The notes beneath the pieces were generated by a model, which saw nothing but the letters and a program-made list of their open reading frames with translations, was not told where the DNA came from and made no database searches. Made by a program: the position numbers and the translations under genes. 64,000 nucleotides of DNA from Portibacter lacus (GTDB lineage: Bacteria > Bacteroidota > Bacteroidia > Chitinophagales > Saprospiraceae): contig NZ_JAJNKA010000001.1 in assembly GCF_021533215.1 (NCBI RefSeq), positions 62,001 to 126,000 of the forward strand. Reading direction: 5' to 3'. Position 1 is the first letter of the stretch. Each line of letters opens with the position of its first letter. This document shows, in pieces, positions 55,249-64,000 of this stretch.

Positions 55249-56010
55249 ATGAAATATTCTCTTGGAGTAGTGTTATCTGGCGGAAGTGTAAGAGGTTCGG
55301 CTCATGTGGGATTTCTGGAAAGATTAAAAGAAATCGGAAAAACGCCTGATATTATTTCAGGCGCAAGTGCAGGAGCAATGATCGGTGCTTTTTATGCAGC
55401 GGGAAAGACTTCTGACGAGATTATGGAATTCTTTAGAAATACGCCATTATTTCGATACAATTCTTTTAACCCTTTAAAGCCAGGGATCTTTGATACGGAA
55501 AAGTATAAATCTATTTTTAGAGATTTTATACCTGAGACTTTTGAGGAGTTAAATATTCCGCTTGTCATCGCGACTACAAATTTGGAAAAAGGGGAGGCTG
55601 AGTATTTTAGTTCTGGTGATCTTTATACACCGTTACTTGCGTCTTGTGCTATACCTTTCGTTTTCGCGCCCATAGAGATTAATGGATACTTACATGTAGA
55701 TGGTGGTGTTCTGGACAACTTCCCAGTGGAACAATTGGTAGGCAAGTGCGATCATATTATCGGAAGTTTTCTGGGATGCACTAGACCTGTAGAAAGAAAA
55801 GATGTCAACTCTAAACTCAAAATAACATCACGATCAAATGAACTTCTAATGTATGCTGCTTCGAAATTGAAATTTTCGCTTACAGATCAGACGCTAGAGC
55901 ATCCGCTGCAAGATTATGGATATTTCGATCAAAAGAAAATGGACGAGATTTGCAAAATAGGTTATGACTTTTGTCTAAAGGAATTACATGCTGATCTAAT
56001 AATCGACTAA
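55249..56010 (+). CDS. Patatin-like phospholipase
   Basis: A 253-residue cytosolic or membrane-associated lipid acyl hydrolase of the RssA-like patatin type. The oxyanion loop is GGSVRG (11-16). The nucleophile is Ser40 in GASAG, and the second dyad residue is Asp151 in HVDGGVLDNFPV. No signal peptide is present, in contrast to outer-membrane patatins. Members hydrolyse phospholipids or acyl esters. A clear promoter lies 24 nt upstream. The MATE gene follows after 62 nt on the same strand. Confidence 0.92.
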   Translation: MKYSLGVVLSGGSVRGSAHVGFLERLKEIGKTPDIISGASAGAMIGAFYAAGKTSDEIMEFFRNTPLFRYNSFNPLKPGIFDTEKYKSIFRDFIPETFEELNIPLVIATTNLEKGEAEYFSSGDLYTPLLASCAIPFVFAPIEINGYLHVDGGVLDNFPVEQLVGKCDHIIGSFLGCTRPVERKDVNSKLKITSRSNELLMYAASKLKFSLTDQTLEHPLQDYGYFDQKKMDEICKIGYDFCLKELHADLIID

Positions 56011-56072
56011 TTCTAACAACTTTTTTAACGATCAATCCTTCTATTTAAGCATATTTCACTAAACAATAACAT

Positions 56073-57419
56073 TTGAGTATTAAGCCGAATAAGTCCACTT
56101 CATTTGGGACGGAACCTATTATAAATTTATTACGTCAGCAAGCTATTCCTGCCTCTATTGGTATTTTGATTATGTCGATCTACGGTATTGTAGATACCAT
56201 TTTCGTAGGGAGATGGGTGGGATCTAATGGAATAGCAGGTGTGACGGTTGTTTTCCCGATCACCTTTCTGATTTCAAGTTTCGGAATGGCAGTTGGGATT
56301 GGTGGGTCTTCCGTTTTGTCAAGGGCCTTAGGGAATGATGAGAACAAAAAGGCATTGACCACTTTCGGAAATCAAGTGTTATTAACACTGGTTTTAGCGA
56401 TCACTTTTATGGTGGTTGGGTTTGTATTCGAAGAGGAGATTCTTAATGCTTTCGGAGGAAAGGGAGAAGTTTTGCAGCCAGCTAAAGAATATTTTCATAT
56501 CGTGCTATTTGGTGTACCCTTTTTATCATGGGCCATGATGGCTAATAACGTCATACGGGCGGAAGGGTTTCCCAAAGTGGCCATGGTGACGATGATCGTA
56601 CCAGCAGTAATGAACCTGATACTGGATCCATTATTTATTGGATATTACGAATGGGGAATGGCAGGTGCAGCTTGGGCGACGGTAATCGGTTATATAGCTA
56701 GTGCCATATTTACGTTGTGGTTTTTCCTATTTGGGAAATCGGAATTGAATCTAAGTATAAGAAGCTTAGCACCTAACTGGGGTATCATCAAAGAGATTTC
56801 AGCCATCGGTTCAGTTACTTTAGCACGTCAAGGGACGATAAGTGTTTTAGCAATTATATTGAACAATGCGTTATTTAATACAGGAGGTGCACTTGCTTTA
56901 TCGGCATATGGAATTCTGAATAGGATGATGATGTTTGCTAACTTTCCTGTCATAGGAATTACTCAAGGATTCATGCCTATTGCGGGTTATAATTATGGTG
57001 CGAAGTTTTGGGGCAGATTAAAAGAAACCGTCAATATTTCTATCAAAACAGCATCGATTATTGCCGTGATCATTTTCACCTGTATCATGATTTTTGCGCC
57101 ATCGATCGTTAAAATATTTACTACAGATCAAGAATTAATAGAAATTGCTATTCCTGCACTTAGGATTGCTTTTCTCGCAACACCTTTGATTGCGCTAGGC
57201 TTAATCGGTAGTGCATATTTTCAAGCCATCGGGAAAGCACTGCCTGCCTTACTGCTAACATTGACCAAACAAGGATTTTTCTTAATACCATTAATTTTGA
57301 TTCTACCTCCTATTTTTGGGGTCAATGGAATATGGTATTCATTCCCTATTGCGGATATCGGTGCGGCATCAATTACCTATTTTTATCTAAGGAAGCAGAT
57401 GAGGAAGATTCCTACTTAA
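56073..57419 (+). CDS. MATE-family multidrug efflux pump
   Basis: A 448-residue transporter with about 12 hydrophobic segments in two similar halves, as in the MATE family. The first helix region reads QQAIPASIGILIMSIYGIVDTIFVGRWVG, close to the family start with PAxxxxxxxxxYxxxDTxFVGRxxG; the matching turn in the second half is near GAVLSAYGILNRMMMFANFPVIGITQG-type sequence (residues ~275-300). It exports organic cations or drugs with Na+ or H+ as driver. The start codon is TTG at 56073; no ATG is available until well inside the first helix. It follows the patatin gene on the same strand. Confidence 0.9.
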   Translation: MSIKPNKSTSFGTEPIINLLRQQAIPASIGILIMSIYGIVDTIFVGRWVGSNGIAGVTVVFPITFLISSFGMAVGIGGSSVLSRALGNDENKKALTTFGNQVLLTLVLAITFMVVGFVFEEEILNAFGGKGEVLQPAKEYFHIVLFGVPFLSWAMMANNVIRAEGFPKVAMVTMIVPAVMNLILDPLFIGYYEWGMAGAAWATVIGYIASAIFTLWFFLFGKSELNLSIRSLAPNWGIIKEISAIGSVTLARQGTISVLAIILNNALFNTGGALALSAYGILNRMMMFANFPVIGITQGFMPIAGYNYGAKFWGRLKETVNISIKTASIIAVIIFTCIMIFAPSIVKIFTTDQELIEIAIPALRIAFLATPLIALGLIGSAYFQAIGKALPALLLTLTKQGFFLIPLILILPPIFGVNGIWYSFPIADIGAASITYFYLRKQMRKIPT

Positions 57420-57560
57420 GTAGAATGGTAATCAAGTTTTTACTCGTTATTTGGTGTTAATTTTGGTCACAATTCATATAGAAAGTCAATTAGTTTATCG
57501 AAATTTGCCTTCTTGGTCAATTTAAATTAGATTTAGATTGTTATGATTTAAAATTAGAGA

Positions 57561-58853
57561 ATGAAAGAAGAGATAGATGAACTGCTACAAGCAGTCAAAG
57601 CAAGTCCTGAGAACACCTATATTCGATTACTCTTGATTAGAAAGATTAAGGATAATAAAGAATATACAGAATTACTTTCTGGTCAGTTGAATGAATTACT
57701 AAAGCATGATCCGAATAATAAAGAAGCTAAAAACTTGTTAGCTCAGCACTACTACGCTACAAATAAACTATCAGCTTGCATTATTTTATGTGAGGAATTA
57801 CAAGATAAAGGCCAGTTAAGTCCGAAGAGTAAGTTGGTCCTTGCTAAAGCATACTTTAGTGAGAAAGATATGGCAAAAGCGAAAGAAATCTACGAAGAGG
57901 TCTTGGATTATGATCCTGATTTATTCGACGATGAATTAGATGACGCTTTCAGAATGAAACTGGATTACTTAGAGGATGAGTATACTGATAGCCACTTTTT
58001 GCAAAAGCCTAAAATGGGATTTGCAGATGTAGGTGGAATGGCAAAAGTGAAGAAAGAAATTGACCTAAAAATTATAAAGCCTCTAGAACATAAAGAGTTA
58101 TATGCTCAATATGGGAAAAAAGTAGGCGGAGGATTATTGCTTTATGGACCTCCAGGGTGTGGGAAAACATTTATTGCAAAGGCAACTGCAGGAGAAATAG
58201 ATGCTAATTTTATCAATGTTTCTCTGAATGATATTCTGGATATGTTCATTGGGAATTCGGAGAAAAACTTACATGATATTTTCGAAATCGCAAGAGCACA
58301 TACGCCATGTGTGATGTTTATTGATGAGATAGATGCACTAGGGGCGAAACGTTCTGATTTGCGGCAGTCAGCTGGGAAGAATATTATCAACCAATTTCTG
58401 GCAGAATTAGATGGTCTGGAAGCAAATAATGATGGCATTTTAATTATTGGGGCGACGAATACACCTTGGCACTTGGATTCTGCATTTAGAAGACCAGGAA
58501 GATTCGATCGGATTATTTTTGTTCCGCCACCAGACGATGAAAGTAAAATCGAAATTCTGAAATTGAAATTGAAGGAAAAACCTGTAGAGAAGATCGATTA
58601 CAAAGCAGTGATTAAGCATACGAAAGATTATTCTGGTGCAGATATCGATGCGATGATAGATATTGCCATAGAGTCGAAGCTTGAAAAAGCAATGGAAACG
58701 GGGATTCCTGAGCCGATTAGTACTAAAGATTTAGTTGCTGCGGCGAAGAATCACAAGCCATCTACTGTGGATTGGTTTACGACAGCAAAGAATTATGCAT
58801 TATTCGCAAATCAATCTGGTCTATATAACGACATACTTAAATATCTTAAATGA
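57561..58853 (+). CDS. AAA ATPase with N-terminal TPR-like repeats
   Basis: A 430-residue classical AAA ATPase. The first ~135 residues are TPR-like helices. The AAA module begins with FADVGGMAKVKKEI (154-167). It has Walker A GPPGCGKT (196-203), Walker B VMFIDE (251-256), and the second region of homology ATNTPWHLDSAFRRPGRFD, whose arginines act as fingers between subunits. The end (PSTVDWFTTAKNYALF) resembles the C-terminal helix of Vps4/katanin-type proteins. No protease domain is present, so it likely remodels or extracts proteins rather than degrading them. It overlaps by 4 nt (ATGA) with a TPR membrane protein gene, which suggests a stable pair. Confidence 0.88.
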   Translation: MKEEIDELLQAVKASPENTYIRLLLIRKIKDNKEYTELLSGQLNELLKHDPNNKEAKNLLAQHYYATNKLSACIILCEELQDKGQLSPKSKLVLAKAYFSEKDMAKAKEIYEEVLDYDPDLFDDELDDAFRMKLDYLEDEYTDSHFLQKPKMGFADVGGMAKVKKEIDLKIIKPLEHKELYAQYGKKVGGGLLLYGPPGCGKTFIAKATAGEIDANFINVSLNDILDMFIGNSEKNLHDIFEIARAHTPCVMFIDEIDALGAKRSDLRQSAGKNIINQFLAELDGLEANNDGILIIGATNTPWHLDSAFRRPGRFDRIIFVPPPDDESKIEILKLKLKEKPVEKIDYKAVIKHTKDYSGADIDAMIDIAIESKLEKAMETGIPEPISTKDLVAAAKNHKPSTVDWFTTAKNYALFANQSGLYNDILKYLK

Positions 58854-60115
58854 CGGAAGGTCAATTAACAGCTAGGCTTGAACTATTATTTTCGCAGCAG
58901 CGATTTGCTGAGGCGGAAACTTTATTGATCCAATTTTTGCAGCAGTATCCAGCTAATGAAAGAGGTCAATATATGCTTTGTGTAGTTTATTTCACGCAGA
59001 ACAAATTAGAAGAAGCAAGGCCAATACTAGAACAGTTAATAAGTGAGAACCCTGAAGATCCTGAGTATCTAGCGTTGTCAGCTAGGATAGATATAGCAGG
59101 TAATTTCTTAGATAAAGCGGAAGAAAAAGTTGAATTGTTAATCGCAAGAAATCCAGAAGAACCGGAATTCTATAATTTAATGGCGACTATAAAATTTAAC
59201 CAAAGAAATTATGATAAGGCTTTATTCTTTGCGGACAAGTCCCTAGCCATAGATCCAGAGAATCTGCAAGCCTTGAATCTGCGAACAAGTGCTTCTGGAA
59301 TTCTAGGTAGAAAGCAAGATGCTAATGTCAGTATAAATGAAGCATTACAGCATGATCCGAATAACGATTGGACGATTGCTAATCATGGACAACAGCTGCT
59401 GAACGAAGGAAAAGTTAACGAGGCACTAGAGCGATTCAAAGATGCTCTTGCCAAGAATCCGAATAATGACCTAGCGCAATATGGGTTAAAAGAAGCGCTG
59501 AAGTCTAAATTCTGGCCGTATAAAATGTTTTATAAGTACCAATTGCTGATGTCTCGATTGAGTTCTAGTCAGATGTGGGGAATTATGATCGGAGCATACT
59601 TGCTCTTGAGGTTCCTGCAACGGACAGCGGATAAGAATCCAGAGCTAGCTACTTTTTTAATGCCGATTGTATACATCATTGTAGCAATATTTCTAAGTAC
59701 TTGGATTATACAGCCGTTGATGAATTTATACTTATTGACGAACAAATATGGGAAGTTGCTGCTGGACAAGTACGACAAGAGAAGTGCGAAACTAGTAGGG
59801 CTGTCTTTATTACTTGCAATTGTATTCTTCTTGATTAGTTTAATTGCAGCACCCGAAAGTTTGAGTTTGTTTGCGTTGTTTTTTGTTGCATTGATGATAC
59901 CACTGGGCACGATGTATTCTCCACCGACGAAGGAGAATAAAAAGAAAACGGTTTATTTCACTATAGTTATATTGATCGCAGGATTGCTAGGCTTTTTTGT
60001 TAAGTTGATAACGGATAATGAAATTGTAATGATCATTGCCTTCGGAGGAATTTTTATATACCAATGGTTTTTGAATGGGATGATGATCAAGGCTGGGTCG
60101 AGGATTCGATCTTAG
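58850..60115 (+). CDS. TPR-repeat membrane protein paired with AAA ATPase
   Basis: A 421-residue protein. The first ~220 residues are tetratricopeptide repeats (NERGQYMLCVVYFTQNKLEE, EPEFYNLMATIKFNQRNYDKA, NDWTIANHGQQLLNEGKVNE). The rest holds about six hydrophobic segments in two groups, one around 245-300 and one around 320-410, so the TPR part faces the cytoplasm. No enzyme motifs were seen. Because it starts within the stop of the AAA gene (ATGA overlap), it may be the membrane anchor or substrate receptor of that ATPase. The name of the system, if any, is not known to me. Confidence 0.8.
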   Translation: MTEGQLTARLELLFSQQRFAEAETLLIQFLQQYPANERGQYMLCVVYFTQNKLEEARPILEQLISENPEDPEYLALSARIDIAGNFLDKAEEKVELLIARNPEEPEFYNLMATIKFNQRNYDKALFFADKSLAIDPENLQALNLRTSASGILGRKQDANVSINEALQHDPNNDWTIANHGQQLLNEGKVNEALERFKDALAKNPNNDLAQYGLKEALKSKFWPYKMFYKYQLLMSRLSSSQMWGIMIGAYLLLRFLQRTADKNPELATFLMPIVYIIVAIFLSTWIIQPLMNLYLLTNKYGKLLLDKYDKRSAKLVGLSLLLAIVFFLISLIAAPESLSLFALFFVALMIPLGTMYSPPTKENKKKTVYFTIVILIAGLLGFFVKLITDNEIVMIIAFGGIFIYQWFLNGMMIKAGSRIRS

Positions 60116-60200
60116 GCCTTTAGTCTTAAGTCCTTAGTCTTTAGTCTTTAGTCTTAAGTCATAAGTCATAAGACTAAAGACTAAGGACTTCAAGACTTTC
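60116..60200. repeat. Heptamer-repeat array forming a 21-bp perfect inverted repeat
   Basis: Tandem 7-mers of the type TTAGTCT/TAAGTCC run from 60117 and then appear in reverse orientation (AAGACTA/AAGGACT) to 60200. Positions 60128-60148 are perfectly complementary to 60170-60190 (21 of 21), leaving a 21-nt centre itself made of the same heptamers. It lies between the convergent TPR and nadE genes, so it can act as a bidirectional transcription stop. The length and the period are far beyond a usual terminator. Confidence 0.85.
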
Positions 60201-60222
60201 CGACTTCAAACCTAATAAGGAA

Positions 60223-61860
60223 TTACGCCAAATACTTTCCTACGATCGGCATTCTCCGTCCCATCCCGAATGCTTTCGATGATACTCTTAATGCAGGTGC
60301 AGTTTGATATCTTTTGAATTCATTAATATTCACTAATCTTAGTATCCTTCGAACCAATTTTTCATCATGGCCTTTCGCAATGATCTCTTTGGGGCCCATT
60401 TGATTTTCAATGTATAAGGTTAAGATCTCATCAAGGATATCATAATCAGGAAGACTGTCAGAGTCTTTTTGATTCGGTCGAAGTTCGGCAGATGGCGGTT
60501 TTGTAATCGTGTTTCTCGGAATAACCTCTTCATCTTTATTAATGTATTCACTTAGAAGAAAGACATCCGTTTTATACACATCACCGATCACAGATAAGCC
60601 ACCAGCTAAGTCGCCATATAGTGTTCCATATCCTACGGCATTTTCACTTTTATTACTTGTATTTAATAAGATATTCCCATGCTTATTAGACAATGCCATA
60701 AGTAGTAGTCCACGACATCTTGCTTGAATATTCTCTTCTGCAACATTGAACGGCTTGCCGTCGAATAATGGATTCAGTAGTTTTAGAAATGTTTCATATG
60801 GATCTTTGATCGGAATAATATCATACCTAATTCCCAAGTTTTCAGCAAGTGCTCGCGCATCATCCACAGAGTGACCAGAACTAAACTCAGAAGGCATTAA
60901 GACACCTCTCACATTTTCTTTTCCGAGAGCTTTCACAGCAAGTGCGCAACTAACTGCAGAATCGATGCCACCCGATAATCCCAGAATTGCTTTTGTAAAT
61001 CCTAGTTTTCCAAAATAGTCTTTAATTCCCAGTATGATTGCATCGTGTATTTCTTGGATTTTATTCTTCTCCTGAAGAATATTTTGCTTATCTGCGATGA
61101 CATCTTCTAGTTCATAGGACTTGATACTTTCTACAAAATATGGCAGCTCCTCATAGACATTGCCTGAAGGAGACATCACAACAGATCCACCATCGAAGAT
61201 AACTTCTGTCTGTGCTCCGATCTGGTTAACATAGAAAATCGGAAGACCATAGCGTTCTACATTCGCTTTCAGAACATGGATGCGTTCTTCTGCATGATCA
61301 TAACTGAATGGGGAAGCTGAAATATTGATCATGAAGTCTGGTTTCTTTCCGATCATCTCATCCATCGGGCAAACTGTATACAAAGGATTTTCATTGCCAA
61401 TGTTCCAGATATCTTCACAGATAGTCAGCGCAATCTTTTTCCCCTTGAATTCTATCAAGTCAAAATTAGAAGCAGGCTCGAAATACCTGTATTCATCAAA
61501 GATGTCATAGGTAGGAAGAAGTGCTTTATTGTAAATGTGTTTTACTTTTTTGTCATATAGAAAGTAAGCCGAATTAAATAGGTCTTTTCCTTCTATCACT
61601 GGATTTCGAGAGGGTGCGCCTACGATAACAGCAATTCCTTCACTCGCCTCTCTTAATTGATCCACTGCATGTTCCACTTGGACTATGAAATCATCAAATT
61701 CTAGAAAATCTCTTGGCGGATATCCAGTTACTGATAGTTCTGGAAAACAGATGATATCGCTTCCATCGATTTTTGCTTGGTCGATTGCTTTTAACATCTT
61801 GCCTACATTCCCTTCGAAATTCCCAATGTGGAAATTCAATTGTGCCAGTGTAATTTTCAT
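60223..61860 (-). CDS. nadE: Glutamine-dependent NAD+ synthetase
   Basis: A 545-residue two-domain enzyme that makes NAD+ from deamido-NAD+, ATP and glutamine. The N-terminal nitrilase-type glutaminase domain has the catalytic triad Glu41 (FPELSVTGYPPRDF), Lys112 (NKALLPTYDIF) and Cys148 (LTICEDIWN). The C-terminal synthetase domain starts near 270 and holds the P-loop LGLSGGIDSAVS for ATP pyrophosphate binding and the NTSNKSENAVGYGTLYGD block. The C-terminus ends RMPIVGKYLA as in many NadE proteins. Glutamine use is thus intrinsic, with no need for ammonia. It is divergent from dnaX. Confidence 0.96.
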   Translation of the reverse strand: MKITLAQLNFHIGNFEGNVGKMLKAIDQAKIDGSDIICFPELSVTGYPPRDFLEFDDFIVQVEHAVDQLREASEGIAVIVGAPSRNPVIEGKDLFNSAYFLYDKKVKHIYNKALLPTYDIFDEYRYFEPASNFDLIEFKGKKIALTICEDIWNIGNENPLYTVCPMDEMIGKKPDFMINISASPFSYDHAEERIHVLKANVERYGLPIFYVNQIGAQTEVIFDGGSVVMSPSGNVYEELPYFVESIKSYELEDVIADKQNILQEKNKIQEIHDAIILGIKDYFGKLGFTKAILGLSGGIDSAVSCALAVKALGKENVRGVLMPSEFSSGHSVDDARALAENLGIRYDIIPIKDPYETFLKLLNPLFDGKPFNVAEENIQARCRGLLLMALSNKHGNILLNTSNKSENAVGYGTLYGDLAGGLSVIGDVYKTDVFLLSEYINKDEEVIPRNTITKPPSAELRPNQKDSDSLPDYDILDEILTLYIENQMGPKEIIAKGHDEKLVRRILRLVNINEFKRYQTAPALRVSSKAFGMGRRMPIVGKYLA

Positions 61861-62004
61861 ATTTTCATTAATTAGAATTCAAAAGTAATTATTTTACTTT
61901 TAAGTCTTGTACAGAAAGTAATTCGGATAAAGTATTAAGACAAAACAAAAAACAAAAATCTAAAAACTAAAAACTTTGTACTCTAAACTTTATCTTCGCC
62001 ATCT

Positions 62005-63705
62005 ATGAGTTACATTGTTTCCGCTAGAAAATACAGACCTCAACAATTCGATGAAGTACTAGGGCAGTCCCACGTCTCTTCGACTTTACAAAAGGCATTA
62101 GACTCAGATAAAATTGCGCATGCTTTTTTATTCTGTGGTCCTCGTGGTGTCGGGAAAACTTCCTGCGCTAGGATCATGGCGAAAGTCCTTAATTGTGAAA
62201 ATAAGCCGAACGCTCATACCGCATGTAATGAGTGTTCATCTTGTAAGGCTTTTAATGACAATGCCTCTTTTAACATCATTGAATTAGATGCGGCTTCGAA
62301 CAATAGTGTTGAGAATATTCGAACATTAATCGAGCAAGTAAGATTTCAACCACAGCAAGGTCAATACAAAATATTCATCATTGATGAGGTTCACATGTTA
62401 TCTACCAGTGCATTTAATGCATTTCTGAAAACATTAGAAGAGCCGCCACCATATGCAATATTTATATTAGCGACGACAGAGAAACACAAGATAATTCCTA
62501 CTATTCTATCCCGATGTCAGGTTTTCGATTTTAAAAGAATCCAAACTTCTGACATGGTCGCTCAATTAAAAATAATTGCTGAGGCAGAAGGAAGGGAATA
62601 TGAAGTAGAGGGTTTGCACATCATCGCTCAGAAGGCTGATGGAGCAATGAGAGACGCTTTATCTATTTTTGATAGAATTGCAAGTACAGGAGATACTATT
62701 TCCTATAAGCAAGTGGTAGAAAGCTTGAATATTCTTGACTACGATGTATTCTTTAATGTCGTCGACGCTCTGATGACGGAGGATATAGGTTCGATTTTGC
62801 TACAGTTTAGTGATATCATTAGAAGAGGGTTTGATCCTGATCATTTCATTAATGGATTAGCAGGACACTTTAGAAACCTATTAGTAGCTAAGGAAGAATC
62901 TACGATGTCACTCTTAGACTTAAGTGATCAGTTAAAAACAAAATACATCACACAAGCGAAATTGCTTAGTGCTGATTTCTTACTTACTGCGATGAACATC
63001 GCTAATCAATGTGATATCAATTTCCCGAAAGCGAAGAATAAAAATTTGCATACGGAAATTGCATTGTGCAAAATGGCTAAGATCAATAGAGCGATAGACC
63101 TTTCGAAATTAGCTGCAGAACAACCTAAATTAGAACTAAGAACAGCGAATAAAACAGCTGCTCCACAATCTTATACTCAGAAAATTCCTACTGAGAAAGA
63201 AGTTCAGAAAACCGTTTCTGTTCCCGCTAAAAAAGCGACACCTCTCAAAAAGCTTCCTAGAATTAATTCACTAGAGGAATTAGTAAAGCAAGTTGCTGAG
63301 GAAGAAGCAAGAAATGCAGATGCTGGTGAGGAAATGACAGATGAGAATCTTACAGCGCTTTGGAAAGACTACATTGACAATGTAGAATCTCAAGCGACTG
63401 CATCCAGTCTGAAAAATTCAATCGTCAGTTTTAAAGATCATTCGGTATACGCAGTTGTCCCATCGCAGATTGCTAGGGAAACCGTATTGCAAGAAGTGGC
63501 ATTGATAGAGCGGATTAGGGTGAATTTTAATGTGAATGATCTAGCTATTAACGTCGTCGTAGATATCGATCAATTCCCGGATTTCAACAGAATCGAAAAA
63601 CCAAAAATTCTTGGAGCACACGATAAATTTGAAAAATTAGTTCAAATCAATCCTTTGGTTGCAGATTTGGTTAAGAAATTTGACCTGAAACCAGATAGTG
63701 AATAA
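62005..63705 (+). CDS. dnaX: DNA polymerase III subunit gamma/tau
   Basis: A 566-residue clamp-loader subunit. It opens with the canonical SARKYRPQQFDEVLGQ. Walker A is GPRGVGKT (45-52), the zinc-binding cysteines are 64, 74, 77 and 80, and the Walker B region is IIDEVHMLS with the sensor FILATTEKHKI and the SRC motif. Domain III follows to about 370. The C-terminal region contains a Lys/Pro/Thr-rich linker (380-430) and a tau-like C-terminal part, shorter than in E. coli. No AAAAAAG-type slippery run was seen at the place where E. coli frameshifts. The gene is divergent from nadE with a 144-nt spacer. Confidence 0.96.
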   Translation: MSYIVSARKYRPQQFDEVLGQSHVSSTLQKALDSDKIAHAFLFCGPRGVGKTSCARIMAKVLNCENKPNAHTACNECSSCKAFNDNASFNIIELDAASNNSVENIRTLIEQVRFQPQQGQYKIFIIDEVHMLSTSAFNAFLKTLEEPPPYAIFILATTEKHKIIPTILSRCQVFDFKRIQTSDMVAQLKIIAEAEGREYEVEGLHIIAQKADGAMRDALSIFDRIASTGDTISYKQVVESLNILDYDVFFNVVDALMTEDIGSILLQFSDIIRRGFDPDHFINGLAGHFRNLLVAKEESTMSLLDLSDQLKTKYITQAKLLSADFLLTAMNIANQCDINFPKAKNKNLHTEIALCKMAKINRAIDLSKLAAEQPKLELRTANKTAAPQSYTQKIPTEKEVQKTVSVPAKKATPLKKLPRINSLEELVKQVAEEEARNADAGEEMTDENLTALWKDYIDNVESQATASSLKNSIVSFKDHSVYAVVPSQIARETVLQEVALIERIRVNFNVNDLAINVVVDIDQFPDFNRIEKPKILGAHDKFEKLVQINPLVADLVKKFDLKPDSE

Positions 63706-64000
63706 ATATTTTTTTTAGGGGAAGTGATTTTCTTAATCGTCACATACATGACTGTTAGTGGACTATTAAGTAGATCTCGTTAAAGCATCGTCAATTTCAG
63801 AAGGTTTGCATTAAGAAACCTATAAAGAAATAAGGGACTTTGTTTTTACATTAAAGTGCTAATCGAATTAGAAATTCATAGCAATGGATCGACTTTATTT
63901 AAGCCTTTACCAAATACCTTGATGGTGTAAAAGAGCATTTTCATTTTAACCTATTTAAATTTTTCAAACAATTCGCATGGTAGATACGTTAATACAAAGA
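63706..64000. other. Region after dnaX, nothing recognised
   Basis: 295 nt to the window end. A T-run directly after the stop codon (TATTTTTTTTAGG) lacks a strong hairpin before it. No gene, repeat or RNA was recognised. Confidence 0.5.

Noticed and set aside
1-64000. tRNA, rRNA, integrase or prophage genes
   Set aside because: None seen: no T-loop plus CCA-end arrangement, rRNA-like block or phage gene was recognised by reading both strands, though a computational scan was not possible.

Overview
The window looks like a chromosomal segment of a marine-type member of the Bacteroidota, most likely a Saprospiria-like lineage. This is inferred from several things seen in the sequence: AT-rich DNA, type IX secretion (T9SS) C-terminal domains, giant secreted proteins built from 'CEG...GCDS' and SprB-like repeats, many lipoproteins, and a TTG-N21-TATATTTG promoter of the Bacteroidota kind. 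No rRNA, tRNA, CRISPR array, integrase or phage gene was seen, so the taxonomic call rests on gene content only.

Layout. 1-15.2 kb is a secreted glycan-degradation region. It holds the end of a Gfo/Idh/MocA oxidoreductase, a DUF4861 lipoprotein, a bestrophin channel, a sulfatase, a GH95 fucosidase, a GH20 hexosaminidase, an SGNH hydrolase, a PhoD-like phosphoesterase and a second sulfatase with a PA14-like tail. Together these suit a sulfated, fucosylated, N-acetylhexosamine-containing glycan, but no SusC/SusD pair is present here. Between the SGNH and PhoD genes lies a decayed REP-associated transposase (two in-frame stops) framed by paired palindromic repeats.

15.3-24.6 kb holds a clostripain-type protease, an SRPBCC protein, a hicB antitoxin followed by a gutted hicA, a PAP2/AraC pair, and a tight operon of ECF sigma factor, HEAT-repeat anti-sigma-like protein and two DUF4097 proteins. 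A fragment of an ATPase (DUF4143 end) and an M20 amidase follow. A P1B-4 metal ATPase occupies 24.6-26.6 kb.

26.9-42.6 kb is dominated by three consecutive secreted giants (1818, 2241 and 1028 residues) that share an LRR cap. The first two are tandem paralogues that differ mainly in how many ~50-residue repeats they carry. The third is a reprolysin-like metalloprotease.

42.5-64 kb is mostly housekeeping and envelope biology. It carries a metal-binding lipoprotein, an SF1 helicase, an SMP-30-like hydrolase, a DUF3124 lipoprotein and three tiny membrane proteins (47.5-48.2 kb). An MscS channel, an AraC regulator, a CorA transporter, a tricorn-like protease, a patatin and a MATE pump follow. 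The end holds a TPR-AAA ATPase paired with a TPR membrane protein, NAD+ synthetase and DnaX. A perfect 21-bp inverted repeat made of heptamers separates the convergent TPR and nadE genes.

I did not find a clearly new defence or mobile system. The best leads are the repeat/RAYT relic, the repeat-number divergence of the giant paralogues, the broken hicBA locus, the sigma/HEAT/DUF4097 operon and the TPR-AAA/TPR-membrane pair.
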